In this document: positions 7,473 through 13,949 of the stretch, piece after piece | Position numbering within the stretch: the stretch's first letter is position 1 | How the letters are laid out: each line of letters begins with the position of its first letter | Assembly (NCBI GenBank): GCA_017450945.1 | Contig: JAFSSP010000011.1 | Coordinates: forward strand, 1 to 32,810 | Direction: 5' to 3' | From: Clostridia bacterium | Lineage (GTDB): Bacteria; Bacillota; Clostridia; Oscillospirales; CAG-272 | Length of the DNA stretch: 32,810 bases | Made by a program: the position numbers and the translations under genes | The notes under the pieces: generated by a model | Told to the model about the DNA's origin: nothing | The model's database searches: none | What the model saw: the letters and a program-made list of their open reading frames with translations, nothing else

Positions 7473-8618
7473 TTAGGCTTTGGCGGTTTTCTTCTCCCTC
7501 CGGTAGTCCCGGATGAGTTTGCCGAGGCGAGAATAGGGGTAATCGTACTCGGCGAGCAGATGGTCGATATAAAAGCCGACAAAGTTGTTTCTGCCTTGGG
7601 CAACCTTTTTGAAATACTTTTGCGAGGCCGGAAGAACGAAGATTTTTTGCAGGCGTTTGCCGTCCCGAATGATTTTTTGGTAGGGCTTCATGCGGGCAAG
7701 GAATGCTTTTCGGGCGCTCGTATGGCCTGCGGAAATTGCCTTTGCCGCCTCGATTCCGCTCGCAAGGGCAAAATAGAGTCCCTCGCCGTAGATCGGATCG
7801 ACAAAGCCGCCTGCGTCGCCGACAAGCAGGACGTTGTCCATGCCTCGGCTTTGTTTGACCAGTTTCCCGTAGGGCAAAAAGGCTCCTTTGATCGGGTAGG
7901 GCTCCGGATCGACGCCGAGTGTTCTGAGAAAGTCTTTTAAGATTGCGTCGTAGCGCACCGATTGGTCGTAGAGTCCGCCAAGGCCCACGCAAAGCTCTTT
8001 GCCCGAGGGGAAAACCCAGACGTATCCGTTTTTCACAACGCCAAAAGAAACGCCAACGGCGGTGTGGTTTGGCAGAGCTTCCTTCGGGATATGCGTCTCC
8101 ACGCAAAAGGCGAGCTCGGGAGAATCGTAGCCGAGCGATTTGGCCGTAGGGCTGAGCGCCCCATCCGAGATGACAAGATGCTCAAAGGCAACCGTGTCCC
8201 CGCTCGAAAGGGTTGCGGTGTGGCCTTTGGGATCCAGCGAGCTGCAGGTGGTATTTTCCAAGAGTTTGCCGCCACGCTTTTGGTACTCGGTGGCAAGGAA
8301 GTGATCGAACTCTCTTCTTTTGACAAAGCGTAAGGGCTTTTTGATCTTGGAGTGCGTCAGGCGCAGGTCGCCAAAGAAAAGCTCCAGAACGTCGTTCTCG
8401 TCGCAAAAGATTTTGGAGAGCGCTTCCTCCGGGAGCTCCAGCTCCTCCGAGAGCAGGCGGTAGGTTTTGTTCGTCACGCCGCCCCCGCAGGTTTTATCCC
8501 GTGGGAAGGAACGCTTTTCGACAACAAGATTGGAGACGCCGCGCTTGCAAAGACGGATGCCGCAGGAAAGGCCCGCGGGGCCTGCGCCGATGATGAGAGT
8601 ATCTACAACGTGGTTCAT
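7473..8618 (-). CDS. geranylgeranyl-reductase family FAD-dependent oxidoreductase
   Basis: 381 residues. The N-terminal Rossmann motif IIGAGPAGLSCGIRL binds FAD. KTCGGGVTNK matches the family CGGG element, and GDAGGFVDPIYGEG is the second FAD-contact motif of the GGR/FixC-like group. Members reduce isoprenoid chains or act as electron-transfer flavoproteins; the substrate here cannot be read from sequence. The C-terminal tail is basic. The start has a GGAGGAAAGGA ribosome site and a promoter at 8655-8683. It appears monocistronic. It sits just outside the island and has the chromosomal base composition. Confidence 0.85.
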   Translation of the reverse strand: MNHVVDTLIIGAGPAGLSCGIRLCKRGVSNLVVEKRSFPRDKTCGGGVTNKTYRLLSEELELPEEALSKIFCDENDVLELFFGDLRLTHSKIKKPLRFVKRREFDHFLATEYQKRGGKLLENTTCSSLDPKGHTATLSSGDTVAFEHLVISDGALSPTAKSLGYDSPELAFCVETHIPKEALPNHTAVGVSFGVVKNGYVWVFPSGKELCVGLGGLYDQSVRYDAILKDFLRTLGVDPEPYPIKGAFLPYGKLVKQSRGMDNVLLVGDAGGFVDPIYGEGLYFALASGIEAAKAISAGHTSARKAFLARMKPYQKIIRDGKRLQKIFVLPASQKYFKKVAQGRNNFVGFYIDHLLAEYDYPYSRLGKLIRDYRREKKTAKA

Positions 8619-8654
8619 CTTTGAATCGGTCCTTTCCTCCGGATTTGCTTTTTT

Positions 8655-8683
8655 ATTGTAACAGTTTTTGTCTCATTTTGCAA
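8655..8683 (-). promoter_or_regulatory. promoter of the flavoprotein gene
   Basis: On the minus strand TTGCAA (8678-8683) and TACAAT (8655-8660) are spaced by 17 bp, about 35 bp before the start codon. Confidence 0.7.
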
Positions 8684-8738
8684 GAAAAAATGAAGATTTT
8701 TTCTTTTTTTGCTTTTTTCTTCTTTCAAATCCGGGCGT

Positions 8739-8997
8739 AGGCATCAGAGATCCGAATCCACCCATTCAATGCTCCCACCACAAAATGAGGGTACAGTGTA
8801 CTGTACCCTTTCGCGCGCATTTTGCCGAGCGCATTCACAGCATAAGCCCAACGCCCTAAAAAACTCGCCCCCGGCGAGTTTTTTGCGCGCATACGCATAC
8901 GCCGGGCTTCCGAATCCACCCATTCAATGCTCCCACCACAAAATGAGGTGTAGCGAAAGCTACACCTCATTTTGTGGTGGGAGCGGGTGGATTCGGA
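8739..8997 (-). repeat. tRNA-Tyr-derived repeat block
   Basis: This gene-free stretch holds two exact 40-bp direct copies (8751-8790 and 8909-8948) of a modified tRNA-Tyr 3' end. They are inverted relative to the real tRNA end at 8966-8997 and carry an extra 7 bp, ATTCAAT, between the T stem and the acceptor stem. Hairpins stand between the copies: 8859-8885 (12 bp, with GGGGG at the apex on the minus strand) and 8789-8808 (GGGTACAGTGTACTGTACCC, wholly self-complementary). The left end carries GGCATCAGAGAT, a motif that also ends the repeats near 13130 and 13950. No gene is visible. Confidence 0.75.
8936..8977 (-). terminator. terminator hairpin of the tRNA-Thr-Tyr operon
   Basis: A perfect 19-bp stem with a GAAA/TTTC loop directly follows tRNA-Tyr on the minus strand and ends in CATTTTGTGG. 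The stem includes the CCA end of the tRNA itself. Confidence 0.7.
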
Positions 8998-9059
8998 CCA
9001 CCGAAGTCAGTGACAACAGATTTACAGTCTGCCCCCTTTGGCCGCTCGGGAACGCTCCC
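8975..9059 (-). tRNA. tRNA-Tyr (GUA)
   Basis: The acceptor stem GGGAGCG/CGCTCCC pairs perfectly, the anticodon loop CTGTAAA gives GUA, there is a long variable arm as expected for tRNA-Tyr, and CCA is encoded. The T loop reads TCCGAAT: position 55, almost always T (pseudouridine), is C. It is 29 bp downstream of tRNA-Thr and shares its promoter. Confidence 0.93.
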
Positions 9060-9063
9060 ATAT

Positions 9064-9086
9064 AAAAGTCCACGGTTGTGGACTTT
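9064..9086 (-). other. hairpin between tRNA-Thr and tRNA-Tyr
   Basis: A 9-bp stem AAAGTCCAC/GTGGACTTT around a 4-nt loop follows the CCA of tRNA-Thr, then TATA. It may be a processing signal or partial terminator between the two tRNAs. Confidence 0.5.
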
Positions 9087-9088
9087 GG

Positions 9089-9163
9089 TGGAGCTGGTGA
9101 TCGGAGTCGAACCAACAACCTGCTGATTACAAATCAGCTGCTCTGCCATTGAGCCACACCAGC
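9089..9163 (-). tRNA. tRNA-Thr (UGU)
   Basis: A canonical 75-nt cloverleaf: acceptor GCTGGTG/CACCAGC, anticodon stem GCTGA/TCAGC with loop TTTGTAA (UGU), T loop TTCGACT, discriminator T and encoded CCA. Confidence 0.95.
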
Positions 9164-9194
9164 GTGAACGCCGGTTTTTGACCGGAACGGTGAT

Positions 9195-9223
9195 ATTATA
9201 ACACGCCGCCCCTCGTTTGTCAA
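9195..9223 (-). promoter_or_regulatory. promoter of the tRNA-Thr-Tyr operon
   Basis: Perfect TTGACA (9218-9223) and TATAAT (9195-9200) with a 17-bp spacer on the minus strand. The tRNA-Thr 5' end follows 31 bp after the -10 box, across a short ACCGG/CCGGT hairpin leader. Confidence 0.9.
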
Positions 9224-9276
9224 CCCTTTTTCAAAAAGTTTTCGGAGGAGAGAGTTCTTCCCTTCTCCGAATCAAT

Positions 9277-10242
9277 TCAATACCACAAATTCCCATTCTG
9301 ATCGGTATTCCCGGTCGTGTTCTGCGTTCCGCTGTTGCTTGTCGTCTGCTTTTGTTTGCGATAGTTTTTGACGCTGGAGAAAATGCAGAATCCTGCAAAC
9401 CCGAGCATCACAATGCCGGTGAAGATCGTGGGCAGAACGTCCCACCAGGTTCTTTGAATCAGTATCAACACGTTGCCGGCGTCCTCAACGAGGATCACGG
9501 CAGGGATCTCGGTCGTCTCGGTAAAATAGGCAAGGCCGCTGTTGACCCGCGCCTCGTCCATCGGATAGTTGGTGTGATTCACGATGTGCGACGTATTGGG
9601 ATCGTGATTGGCTTTTTCGTCCTCCTTCTGAAAGCTCGAGGAAAGCCCGAAGCCCTTGACGGTATCTCCCAGATCGCGCATGGATTTTTCCAGATCGGCG
9701 CTCAGCGATTCGCTGTAATCGTCAGAGATCCAAGCAAGCAGGATGTCGCCAAGCTCGGTACCCTCGCCGCCAAGTTCGCGGTTGATCTTTGGCGCAAGGT
9801 TATCCCCGACGATCGAATACCAAGCAAAGCCGTTTCGCTCCTCGTTGATGAGAAGCAGCAAAAGAAAGTTATCTTCGTAGCCGGCCGCGTTTTCGTCAAA
9901 GATCTTTTCGTACTGCTCGATGCCGTAGACAAAAAGATCCTCATCGTCATACTGGAAAAAAGGCAGATCCTCAAGTCTGGAGGGTGCGACGACGCGCAAA
10001 ACCGAGGAAAGGATCAAAAAGGCCGCCACAAGGATGAGGATGATCGGCAAAACCAGACTCCAGATAAAGTTGCCTCTGCCGCCGCCTCCACCGCTTCCGC
10101 CGCCGTGCGCAACGTAGATGAGCGGGAAAAAGCCGATGCGATAAGAACCGCTCCCGGATGAACCATTTCCGCGGGAACCTCCTCCGAATCCGCTGCCGGA
10201 GAATCCTCCGCCTCCGTGACTTCCGCCGCCTGCTCCTGGCAT
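9277..10242 (-). CDS. glycine-rich two-helix membrane protein, function unknown
   Basis: 321 residues. The first 33 are almost only Gly and Ser, and a second Gly run (47-57) precedes a strong transmembrane segment (about 59-83). A folded, acidic extracytoplasmic-type domain (about 90-255) follows, then a second membrane helix (about 267-290), a short basic stretch and a Ser/Thr/Asn/Gln-rich tail. The middle domain, with its hydrophobic LLLLLINEE strand, is vaguely like TPM domains, which often occur with Gly-rich stretches, but I cannot assign it. AAGGA precedes the ATG. It begins 33 bp after the nucleotidyltransferase gene, so it may belong to the same transcript. Confidence 0.75.
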   Translation of the reverse strand: MPGAGGGSHGGGGFSGSGFGGGSRGNGSSGSGSYRIGFFPLIYVAHGGGSGGGGGRGNFIWSLVLPIILILVAAFLILSSVLRVVAPSRLEDLPFFQYDDEDLFVYGIEQYEKIFDENAAGYEDNFLLLLLINEERNGFAWYSIVGDNLAPKINRELGGEGTELGDILLAWISDDYSESLSADLEKSMRDLGDTVKGFGLSSSFQKEDEKANHDPNTSHIVNHTNYPMDEARVNSGLAYFTETTEIPAVILVEDAGNVLILIQRTWWDVLPTIFTGIVMLGFAGFCIFSSVKNYRKQKQTTSNSGTQNTTGNTDQNGNLWY

Positions 10243-10275
10243 AAACCATTCCTTCTTTCTGTAAATTCTCTGTAA

Positions 10276-11418
10276 TTATATTCCCAAACGCCGGTAAAAA
10301 TCCGCTTTCTCTTTCCCCTCGTCGGCTTCTTTTCTCAGCTTTTCGCCGCGAAAGAGAGAGGCGATCCCCTTCCCCGCATAGCGGAAAAGTTGGTAAATCC
10401 AGGCAAAGGGACGCAAAATTTTGTGCTTTTGAAAGGCCTTGCAGTTGGCCACGCCCGCTTTTTGCAGGGTCCTAAAGAAGCCATTTTGCTTGATCCCGAT
10501 CGAAAGCTCACGCATCGGCTTGTATTCGTAAGGGTCTTTTCTACCAAAGTTGCCGCCCGCAAGAAGCGTTTCAAGGAGTTCCTTTGCAGTCGCGTCGTCG
10601 GCGTCGTCGCACCACGCGCAAGGAGTTGGCAGGCCGAAATCGGTTTTGCACATTTTTGTGACGACTCGCGCCAGTCTTCCAAGCCCGCAGGATTCAAAGA
10701 GCGGCAGATAGGATGCCGCAAACTCGCCCTCCTCCGGAATCGAGTGGACAAAGAGCATAAAGTCGATGATCTGCCGGATCCCAAGCCCACCGTAAAGGTG
10801 GTGCCGGATGTGATCAAGCAGAACAAGACCGTTTACGGCTTTCGGAAGCATCGGGAAGGCGTTCCCGTAGAGCGTCGCCGTCTCGGCTTTTTCAATGCCA
10901 TTTTGCAGGATCTCTTCAATATCGTTTCTTTCGTCGCTGTACCGCTTGTGAAGCTCAAAGACCACACCGCCCGAAAGAAAACTGTAGTCGCGGCCGTCGC
11001 CGTAATCGGTATTATACTTGTAGCCGTTCTCTTTTAAGAGCGCAAAGGCGCGGTCAAAAGAACCTTTGCCGACGAGAATGTCCACGTCTCCCATTGTGCG
11101 TGCCGAGGGGGTGGGATAATAGATCGCCGCGGCGCATCCTTTGAGAATGACAAAGGGGATACCCTCTTTTTCAAAGAGGCTAACCAGTTTGGTCTGTTCA
11201 TAGAGTGCGCGCATAAAGTGCGCTTTGGCCTGAGACGCATCCGAAAGCCACGCGGCGGCCTGTTCCTTGGGAAGCGCAGAAAAAACGAGCGGCACGACGG
11301 TTTGCGCTTTGGCTTCGGCAAGCAGTGCCGCCCAGTCAAGGTCTTCCGGAAGTTCTGACGGTGCGCCGAAAAGTGCGGTTTTCAGGAGCGCAAGAAGCGC
11401 CGATTCGGTGTTATTCAT
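10276..11418 (-). CDS. nucleotidyltransferase (NTP_transf_5-like) of the candidate RiPP locus
   Basis: 380 residues from the ATG at 11418. A longer frame exists upstream but lies inside the kinase gene. FVILKGCAAA (about 89-98) and RTMGDVDILV (G110, D111, D113) form the nucleotidyltransferase signature GDxD of the NTP_transf_5 family. The remainder is helical with a basic C-terminus. Related proteins occur in lasso-peptide and other RiPP clusters beside HPr-kinase-like enzymes, where they are thought to tailor the peptide or its phosphate group. The start overlaps the kinase stop by 8 bp, so the two are coupled. Role in this locus is inferred from context. Confidence 0.8.
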   Translation of the reverse strand: MNNTESALLALLKTALFGAPSELPEDLDWAALLAEAKAQTVVPLVFSALPKEQAAAWLSDASQAKAHFMRALYEQTKLVSLFEKEGIPFVILKGCAAAIYYPTPSARTMGDVDILVGKGSFDRAFALLKENGYKYNTDYGDGRDYSFLSGGVVFELHKRYSDERNDIEEILQNGIEKAETATLYGNAFPMLPKAVNGLVLLDHIRHHLYGGLGIRQIIDFMLFVHSIPEEGEFAASYLPLFESCGLGRLARVVTKMCKTDFGLPTPCAWCDDADDATAKELLETLLAGGNFGRKDPYEYKPMRELSIGIKQNGFFRTLQKAGVANCKAFQKHKILRPFAWIYQLFRYAGKGIASLFRGEKLRKEADEGKEKADFYRRLGI

Positions 11419-12145
11419 CGGCAACCATCCCTTCCTTTGCCACGCATGCGGCGTTGGGATCGAGGTTGCAGGCAAGCGCGTAAAACGGAACCGTCTCACC
11501 GAGTTTTCCAACAAACTGTAACGTCGTCTCAAGCGCGCTCCGCTCCTCTGGGCGATAGGTTTGCGCAATGATCAAATGGAACACCTTTGCAAAATCGATT
11601 TTTTCGATTTTGTTCTCCTTGCCGCGAAAGAGCACGCAGATCGCCGCGAGCGGCAGGATTGCATTTTTGTTTCTTCCCTCTTTGCCGGCCCAAGGAGTGC
11701 CGCAGGCAAAAACTTTTCCGTCCATAAATCGAAGGATCGGTTTGTCGCCGTTGAGAATAAAGGCGTTCGGATATTTTTTCAGCCAAAAGCTCGTGTGCGT
11801 CGTCTTTCCAACGCCCGAGGGAGCCGTGAACAGATAGGCCTTGCCGTTAAGCCCCACCACGGCGCCGTGCATGAGAAAGGCGTTGTAATCGAGCATCTTC
11901 ACAACGATTTTTCGATAGACCGCGAGCGTTTCAAGATAGCCGTCGGAAAAATACTCCGGGATCCTGCCCTCGTGTTTTGCTTCGCTTGCAGATTTTTCGC
12001 GTTCAAACTCAATGTCAGAGGCGTCGATCGTCACCGAGAAGTCGGGCTCACCGCTCACAAGATAGTCGCGGCAGAGCGTATAGACTTCCTCGTAAAGGCT
12101 CGTAACGCCGATCTTCACACCCGCAAGCGAAATGGTAAACTTCAT
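11411..12145 (-). CDS. HPr-kinase-like serine kinase of the candidate RiPP locus
   Basis: 244 residues, starting at ATG with GGAG six nt upstream; a TTG four codons earlier is less likely. The P-loop APSGVGKTT (about 108-116) follows LMHGAVVGLNGKAYLF, and NGDKP plus GTPWAGKEG complete the HPr kinase/PEPCK-like core. The N-terminal HprK regulatory domain is absent, so it is not the carbon-catabolite HprK. Small kinases of this type phosphorylate a serine of the precursor in lasso-peptide clusters (paeninodin type). No HPr gene is nearby. The gene lies 18 bp after the peptidase and overlaps the nucleotidyltransferase. A likely substrate is the 108-residue product encoded at 13518-13844. Confidence 0.82.
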   Translation of the reverse strand: MKFTISLAGVKIGVTSLYEEVYTLCRDYLVSGEPDFSVTIDASDIEFEREKSASEAKHEGRIPEYFSDGYLETLAVYRKIVVKMLDYNAFLMHGAVVGLNGKAYLFTAPSGVGKTTHTSFWLKKYPNAFILNGDKPILRFMDGKVFACGTPWAGKEGRNKNAILPLAAICVLFRGKENKIEKIDFAKVFHLIIAQTYRPEERSALETTLQFVGKLGETVPFYALACNLDPNAACVAKEGMVADE

Positions 12146-12163
12146 AAAAAACTCCAAAAAGAA

Positions 12164-12640
12164 TTATTTGCCGGTCAATTTGTATTTGACCGCTCTTAGA
12201 AACTGTCTGGTTCCGCGTACCGCTTTTAAGACAAAAAACCGAGCGTGATAGGGCGCGCACCGAAGGTGGAGATAGCACCAATGCCGAAAGCCTTTGAAGG
12301 CATACGGTTTTCCGTCGCGCACAAGGCTTGTCAGAATTCCGAGGATGCACTCAGAGGGCACGATCTCGCCCGACGTGTCGTGATCACCGGCGATAAAATA
12401 AGTTCCGTCGCGGCGGACTTTTAAGATCCGATGTACCACATAATGGCCCCTGCCCTGCACATGCGGGCGCACAAAGAGAACCACGTCGAGTTTTTTCGGC
12501 GGCTCTTTGCAGGCCTCGATCATCATGACGTCCTTTCCTTCGCGGATGAGCGGCATCATGCTGACTCCCACGTTGGTGTAGATCAGGCGACCGTGCTCGG
12601 CCAGCTCACGCTCAAACGATGAAAATTTTTCGTTCGTCAT
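12164..12640 (-). CDS. S24/S26-family peptidase, Ser-His type, soluble
   Basis: 158 residues. GVSMMPLI places the catalytic serine at S27. GHYVVHRILKV puts H70 where bacterial signal peptidase I has lysine, as in the archaeal/ER (Sec11) and SipW type. FIAGDHD (D86, D88) could supply the acid. No N-terminal membrane anchor is visible, so it probably acts in the cytosol, unlike a secretory signal peptidase. It overlaps the PqqD gene by 29 bp and precedes the kinase by 18 bp. A job in removing the leader of the candidate precursor fits, since the exporter has no C39 protease domain. The basic C-terminal tail might contact membrane or nucleic acid. Confidence 0.8.
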   Translation of the reverse strand: MTNEKFSSFERELAEHGRLIYTNVGVSMMPLIREGKDVMMIEACKEPPKKLDVVLFVRPHVQGRGHYVVHRILKVRRDGTYFIAGDHDTSGEIVPSECILGILTSLVRDGKPYAFKGFRHWCYLHLRCAPYHARFFVLKAVRGTRQFLRAVKYKLTGK

Positions 12641-12914
12641 CGGTGATATTCTCCAGCAGTCCTTCTTGATTCAGCCGTCTTAAAAACAGGACGAGACTTT
12701 TGGCGATCTCCTCGTCGGTCGATTCCTCATACTTCTCCTTCAGATACAAATGAATCTTCATCGGAGTGGTGTCCTCTTTCATTTGTCCGAGGATGTCGGC
12801 AGAGACGGCGTTGAGCTTGAGCATGCCGTGAAATTTGTTTGCGTCCTCCCCGACCGGCACCGCGGCAAACTCGCCGCCCATATCCATAATGGCAAATTCG
12901 TAACGCAACTTCAT
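12612..12914 (-). CDS. PqqD-family peptide-recognition protein
   Basis: 100 residues from an ATG with GAGGTGA six nt upstream. The pattern LNAVSADILGQMKED, then IHLYLKEKYE and LVLFLRRLNQEGLL, is the PqqD winged-helix fold (RiPP recognition element), which binds leader peptides and presents them to modifying enzymes. It is the first gene of a tightly packed run PqqD-peptidase-kinase-nucleotidyltransferase with its own promoter. This is the strongest single sign that the locus handles a ribosomal peptide. Confidence 0.85.
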   Translation of the reverse strand: MKLRYEFAIMDMGGEFAAVPVGEDANKFHGMLKLNAVSADILGQMKEDTTPMKIHLYLKEKYEESTDEEIAKSLVLFLRRLNQEGLLENITDDERKIFIV

Positions 12915-12945
12915 AGCGGTCACCTCGCATAGTTTTCTATTTTCT

Positions 12946-12974
12946 ATCATACCACATCGCGCGCCGGATTGCAA
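12946..12974 (-). promoter_or_regulatory. promoter of the PqqD operon
   Basis: On the minus strand TTGCAA (12969-12974) and TATGAT (12946-12951) with a 17-bp spacer, 31 bp before the PqqD start. Confidence 0.7.
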
Positions 12975-13017
12975 GGAAAAGAAGGGAAAAAGATTCTTTT
13001 TCATGAGTTACTTCCCC

Positions 13018-13073
13018 ACTGACCCCTCATCCGTCACGGCAAGCCGTGCCACCTTCCCCTCAAGGGGGAAGGC
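13018..13073. repeat. REP-like intergenic palindrome
   Basis: Two nested hairpins: CACGGC/GCCGTG and CCTTCCCC/GGGGAAGG. The motif CCCCTCATCCGTCA with CACCTTCCCCTCAAGGGG resembles a repeat I recall from many gut Clostridia genomes. No coding capacity. Confidence 0.6.
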
Positions 13074-13129
13074 TAATGGGATTTGCAACTCACAGTGCAG
13101 AGCCGCCCTCCCGAAGGCGTAGTTCCTTA

Positions 13130-13404
13130 GGCGCCAGAGATTCGAACCCGACCGCCTCTCGGCGGACAGTTTCGGTGCTTTTGCGCCTTATCAGTCTTGT
13201 CCTACCTCCAGTAGGACTGCGACCTCTGCGGCTGAAATCCCTCAAAACTGTCTCGCCGATAGGTGCGTAGCAGTTTTTACAGAGCGGTTTTTCGTCGAGG
13301 CGCGAAAAAGCCCGCAGGCAATACGCCCGTATTGGCAAGGGCTTTGACAATGCATGGGCGGAAAACCGCCTGCAAAAACCGATTGGGTTCGCATCTCTGG
13401 TGCC
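13130..13404. repeat. structured direct repeat flanking the precursor gene, copy 1
   Basis: About 275 bp, shared with 13950-14184 at high identity apart from an extra block of about 40 bp near 13303-13343. The ends are inverted: GGCGCCAGAGATTCGAACCC on the left against GGGTTCGCATCTCTGGTGCC on the right, both resembling a tRNA T arm plus acceptor strand. Inside are hairpins CCGCC/GGCGG, GTCCTAC/GTAGGAC and GGCGGTTTTCCGCC. No credible reading frame. Confidence 0.8.
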
Positions 13405-13462
13405 TACGCCAAGGAAGTAGGCGAGGAGCAACGAAGCATGGCGAAGAATTCTGCGATGAAAG

Positions 13463-13496
13463 CAAAAATAAAAGCCGGCAAGTTGCCCTGCCGGCT
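13463..13496 (-). terminator. terminator of the precursor gene
   Basis: Minus-strand stem AGCCGGCA/TGCCGGCT (13473-13480 with 13489-13496) followed by TTTATTTTTG, 21 bp after the stop codon. Confidence 0.88.
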
Positions 13497-13517
13497 TCTA
13501 TTTGTTTTGAGCTTACG

Positions 13518-13844
13518 TCAGTTGTTGCCGTAGAGTTCCCAGTAGCTTGCGCCCTTGGTGTAGTACGCGCCGGAACCGTTCGGATCGACATACGCGTCGA
13601 AAGTATCGGCGTAAGGATTATACGTCCGATCATTTTCAATCGTTTCCGCACTGACCTCATACTTGTCGTAGGAATGGTACCCAACGATCCAAGTTCCTTC
13701 TTCCTCATAGGAAGGTGCCATGGTACCATAGACACCATAGTAACCGGTACCAGAATTGGAATCTGCCACGTAGAACAGGCTGGTTGCAAGCACGTCTTCT
13801 GCTGCGAAGCGCACAACTTCAAGCTCAGCGTTTGTGATTTTCAT
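13518..13844 (-). CDS. candidate RiPP precursor, Tyr-rich and Cys-free, 108 aa
   Basis: A perfect AGGAGGTGA site 6 nt upstream, a consensus promoter and its own terminator point to high expression as a single gene. The N-terminus MKITNAELEVVRFAAEDVLA resembles a leader. V18-L19-A20 before T21 fits the small-residue rule of signal-peptidase-type cleavage. The remaining 88 residues hold 14 of the 15 tyrosines, many Gly, Ser, Thr, Asp and Glu, two Trp and no cysteine, with repeated aromatic-small patterns such as GTGYYGVYG and GSGAYYTKGASYW. It has no hydrophobic segment. I know no named family. Identification as precursor rests on its place between exporter and PqqD genes, its size and its leader-like start. 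A small structural protein is the main alternative. Confidence 0.65.
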   Translation of the reverse strand: MKITNAELEVVRFAAEDVLATSLFYVADSNSGTGYYGVYGTMAPSYEEEGTWIVGYHSYDKYEVSAETIENDRTYNPYADTFDAYVDPNGSGAYYTKGASYWELYGNN

Positions 13845-13850
13845 TGGAAA

Positions 13851-13859
13851 TCACCTCCT
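13851..13859 (-). promoter_or_regulatory. perfect Shine-Dalgarno site of the precursor gene
   Basis: AGGAGGTGA on the minus strand, a nine-base complement of the 16S rRNA 3' end, six bases before the ATG. It is the strongest ribosome site noted in the window. Confidence 0.85.
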
Positions 13860-13882
13860 AAACCAAAAAATTGGACAGTATG

Positions 13883-13911
13883 ATTATACAAGAAGTTTTG
13901 CAATTTGTCAA
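13883..13911 (-). promoter_or_regulatory. consensus promoter of the precursor gene
   Basis: Perfect TTGACA (13906-13911) and TATAAT (13883-13888) with a 17-bp spacer on the minus strand. The only other protein gene here with the same full match is proS. Confidence 0.9.
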
Positions 13912-13949
13912 GCGTTTTGGAAAACTTTATAAAAACTTTTTTCGTCTTA

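Noticed and set aside
8739-8948. CRISPR array
   Set aside because: Only two 40-bp copies, 158 bp apart, plainly derived from tRNA-Tyr; no cas genes.
9217-10161. Plus-strand frame of 314 codons
   Set aside because: Antisense to the glycine-rich membrane protein, which has the proper ribosome site.
11411-12145. Catabolite-control HPr kinase (hprK)
   Set aside because: The N-terminal HprK domain is missing and the neighbours are peptide-tailoring genes.
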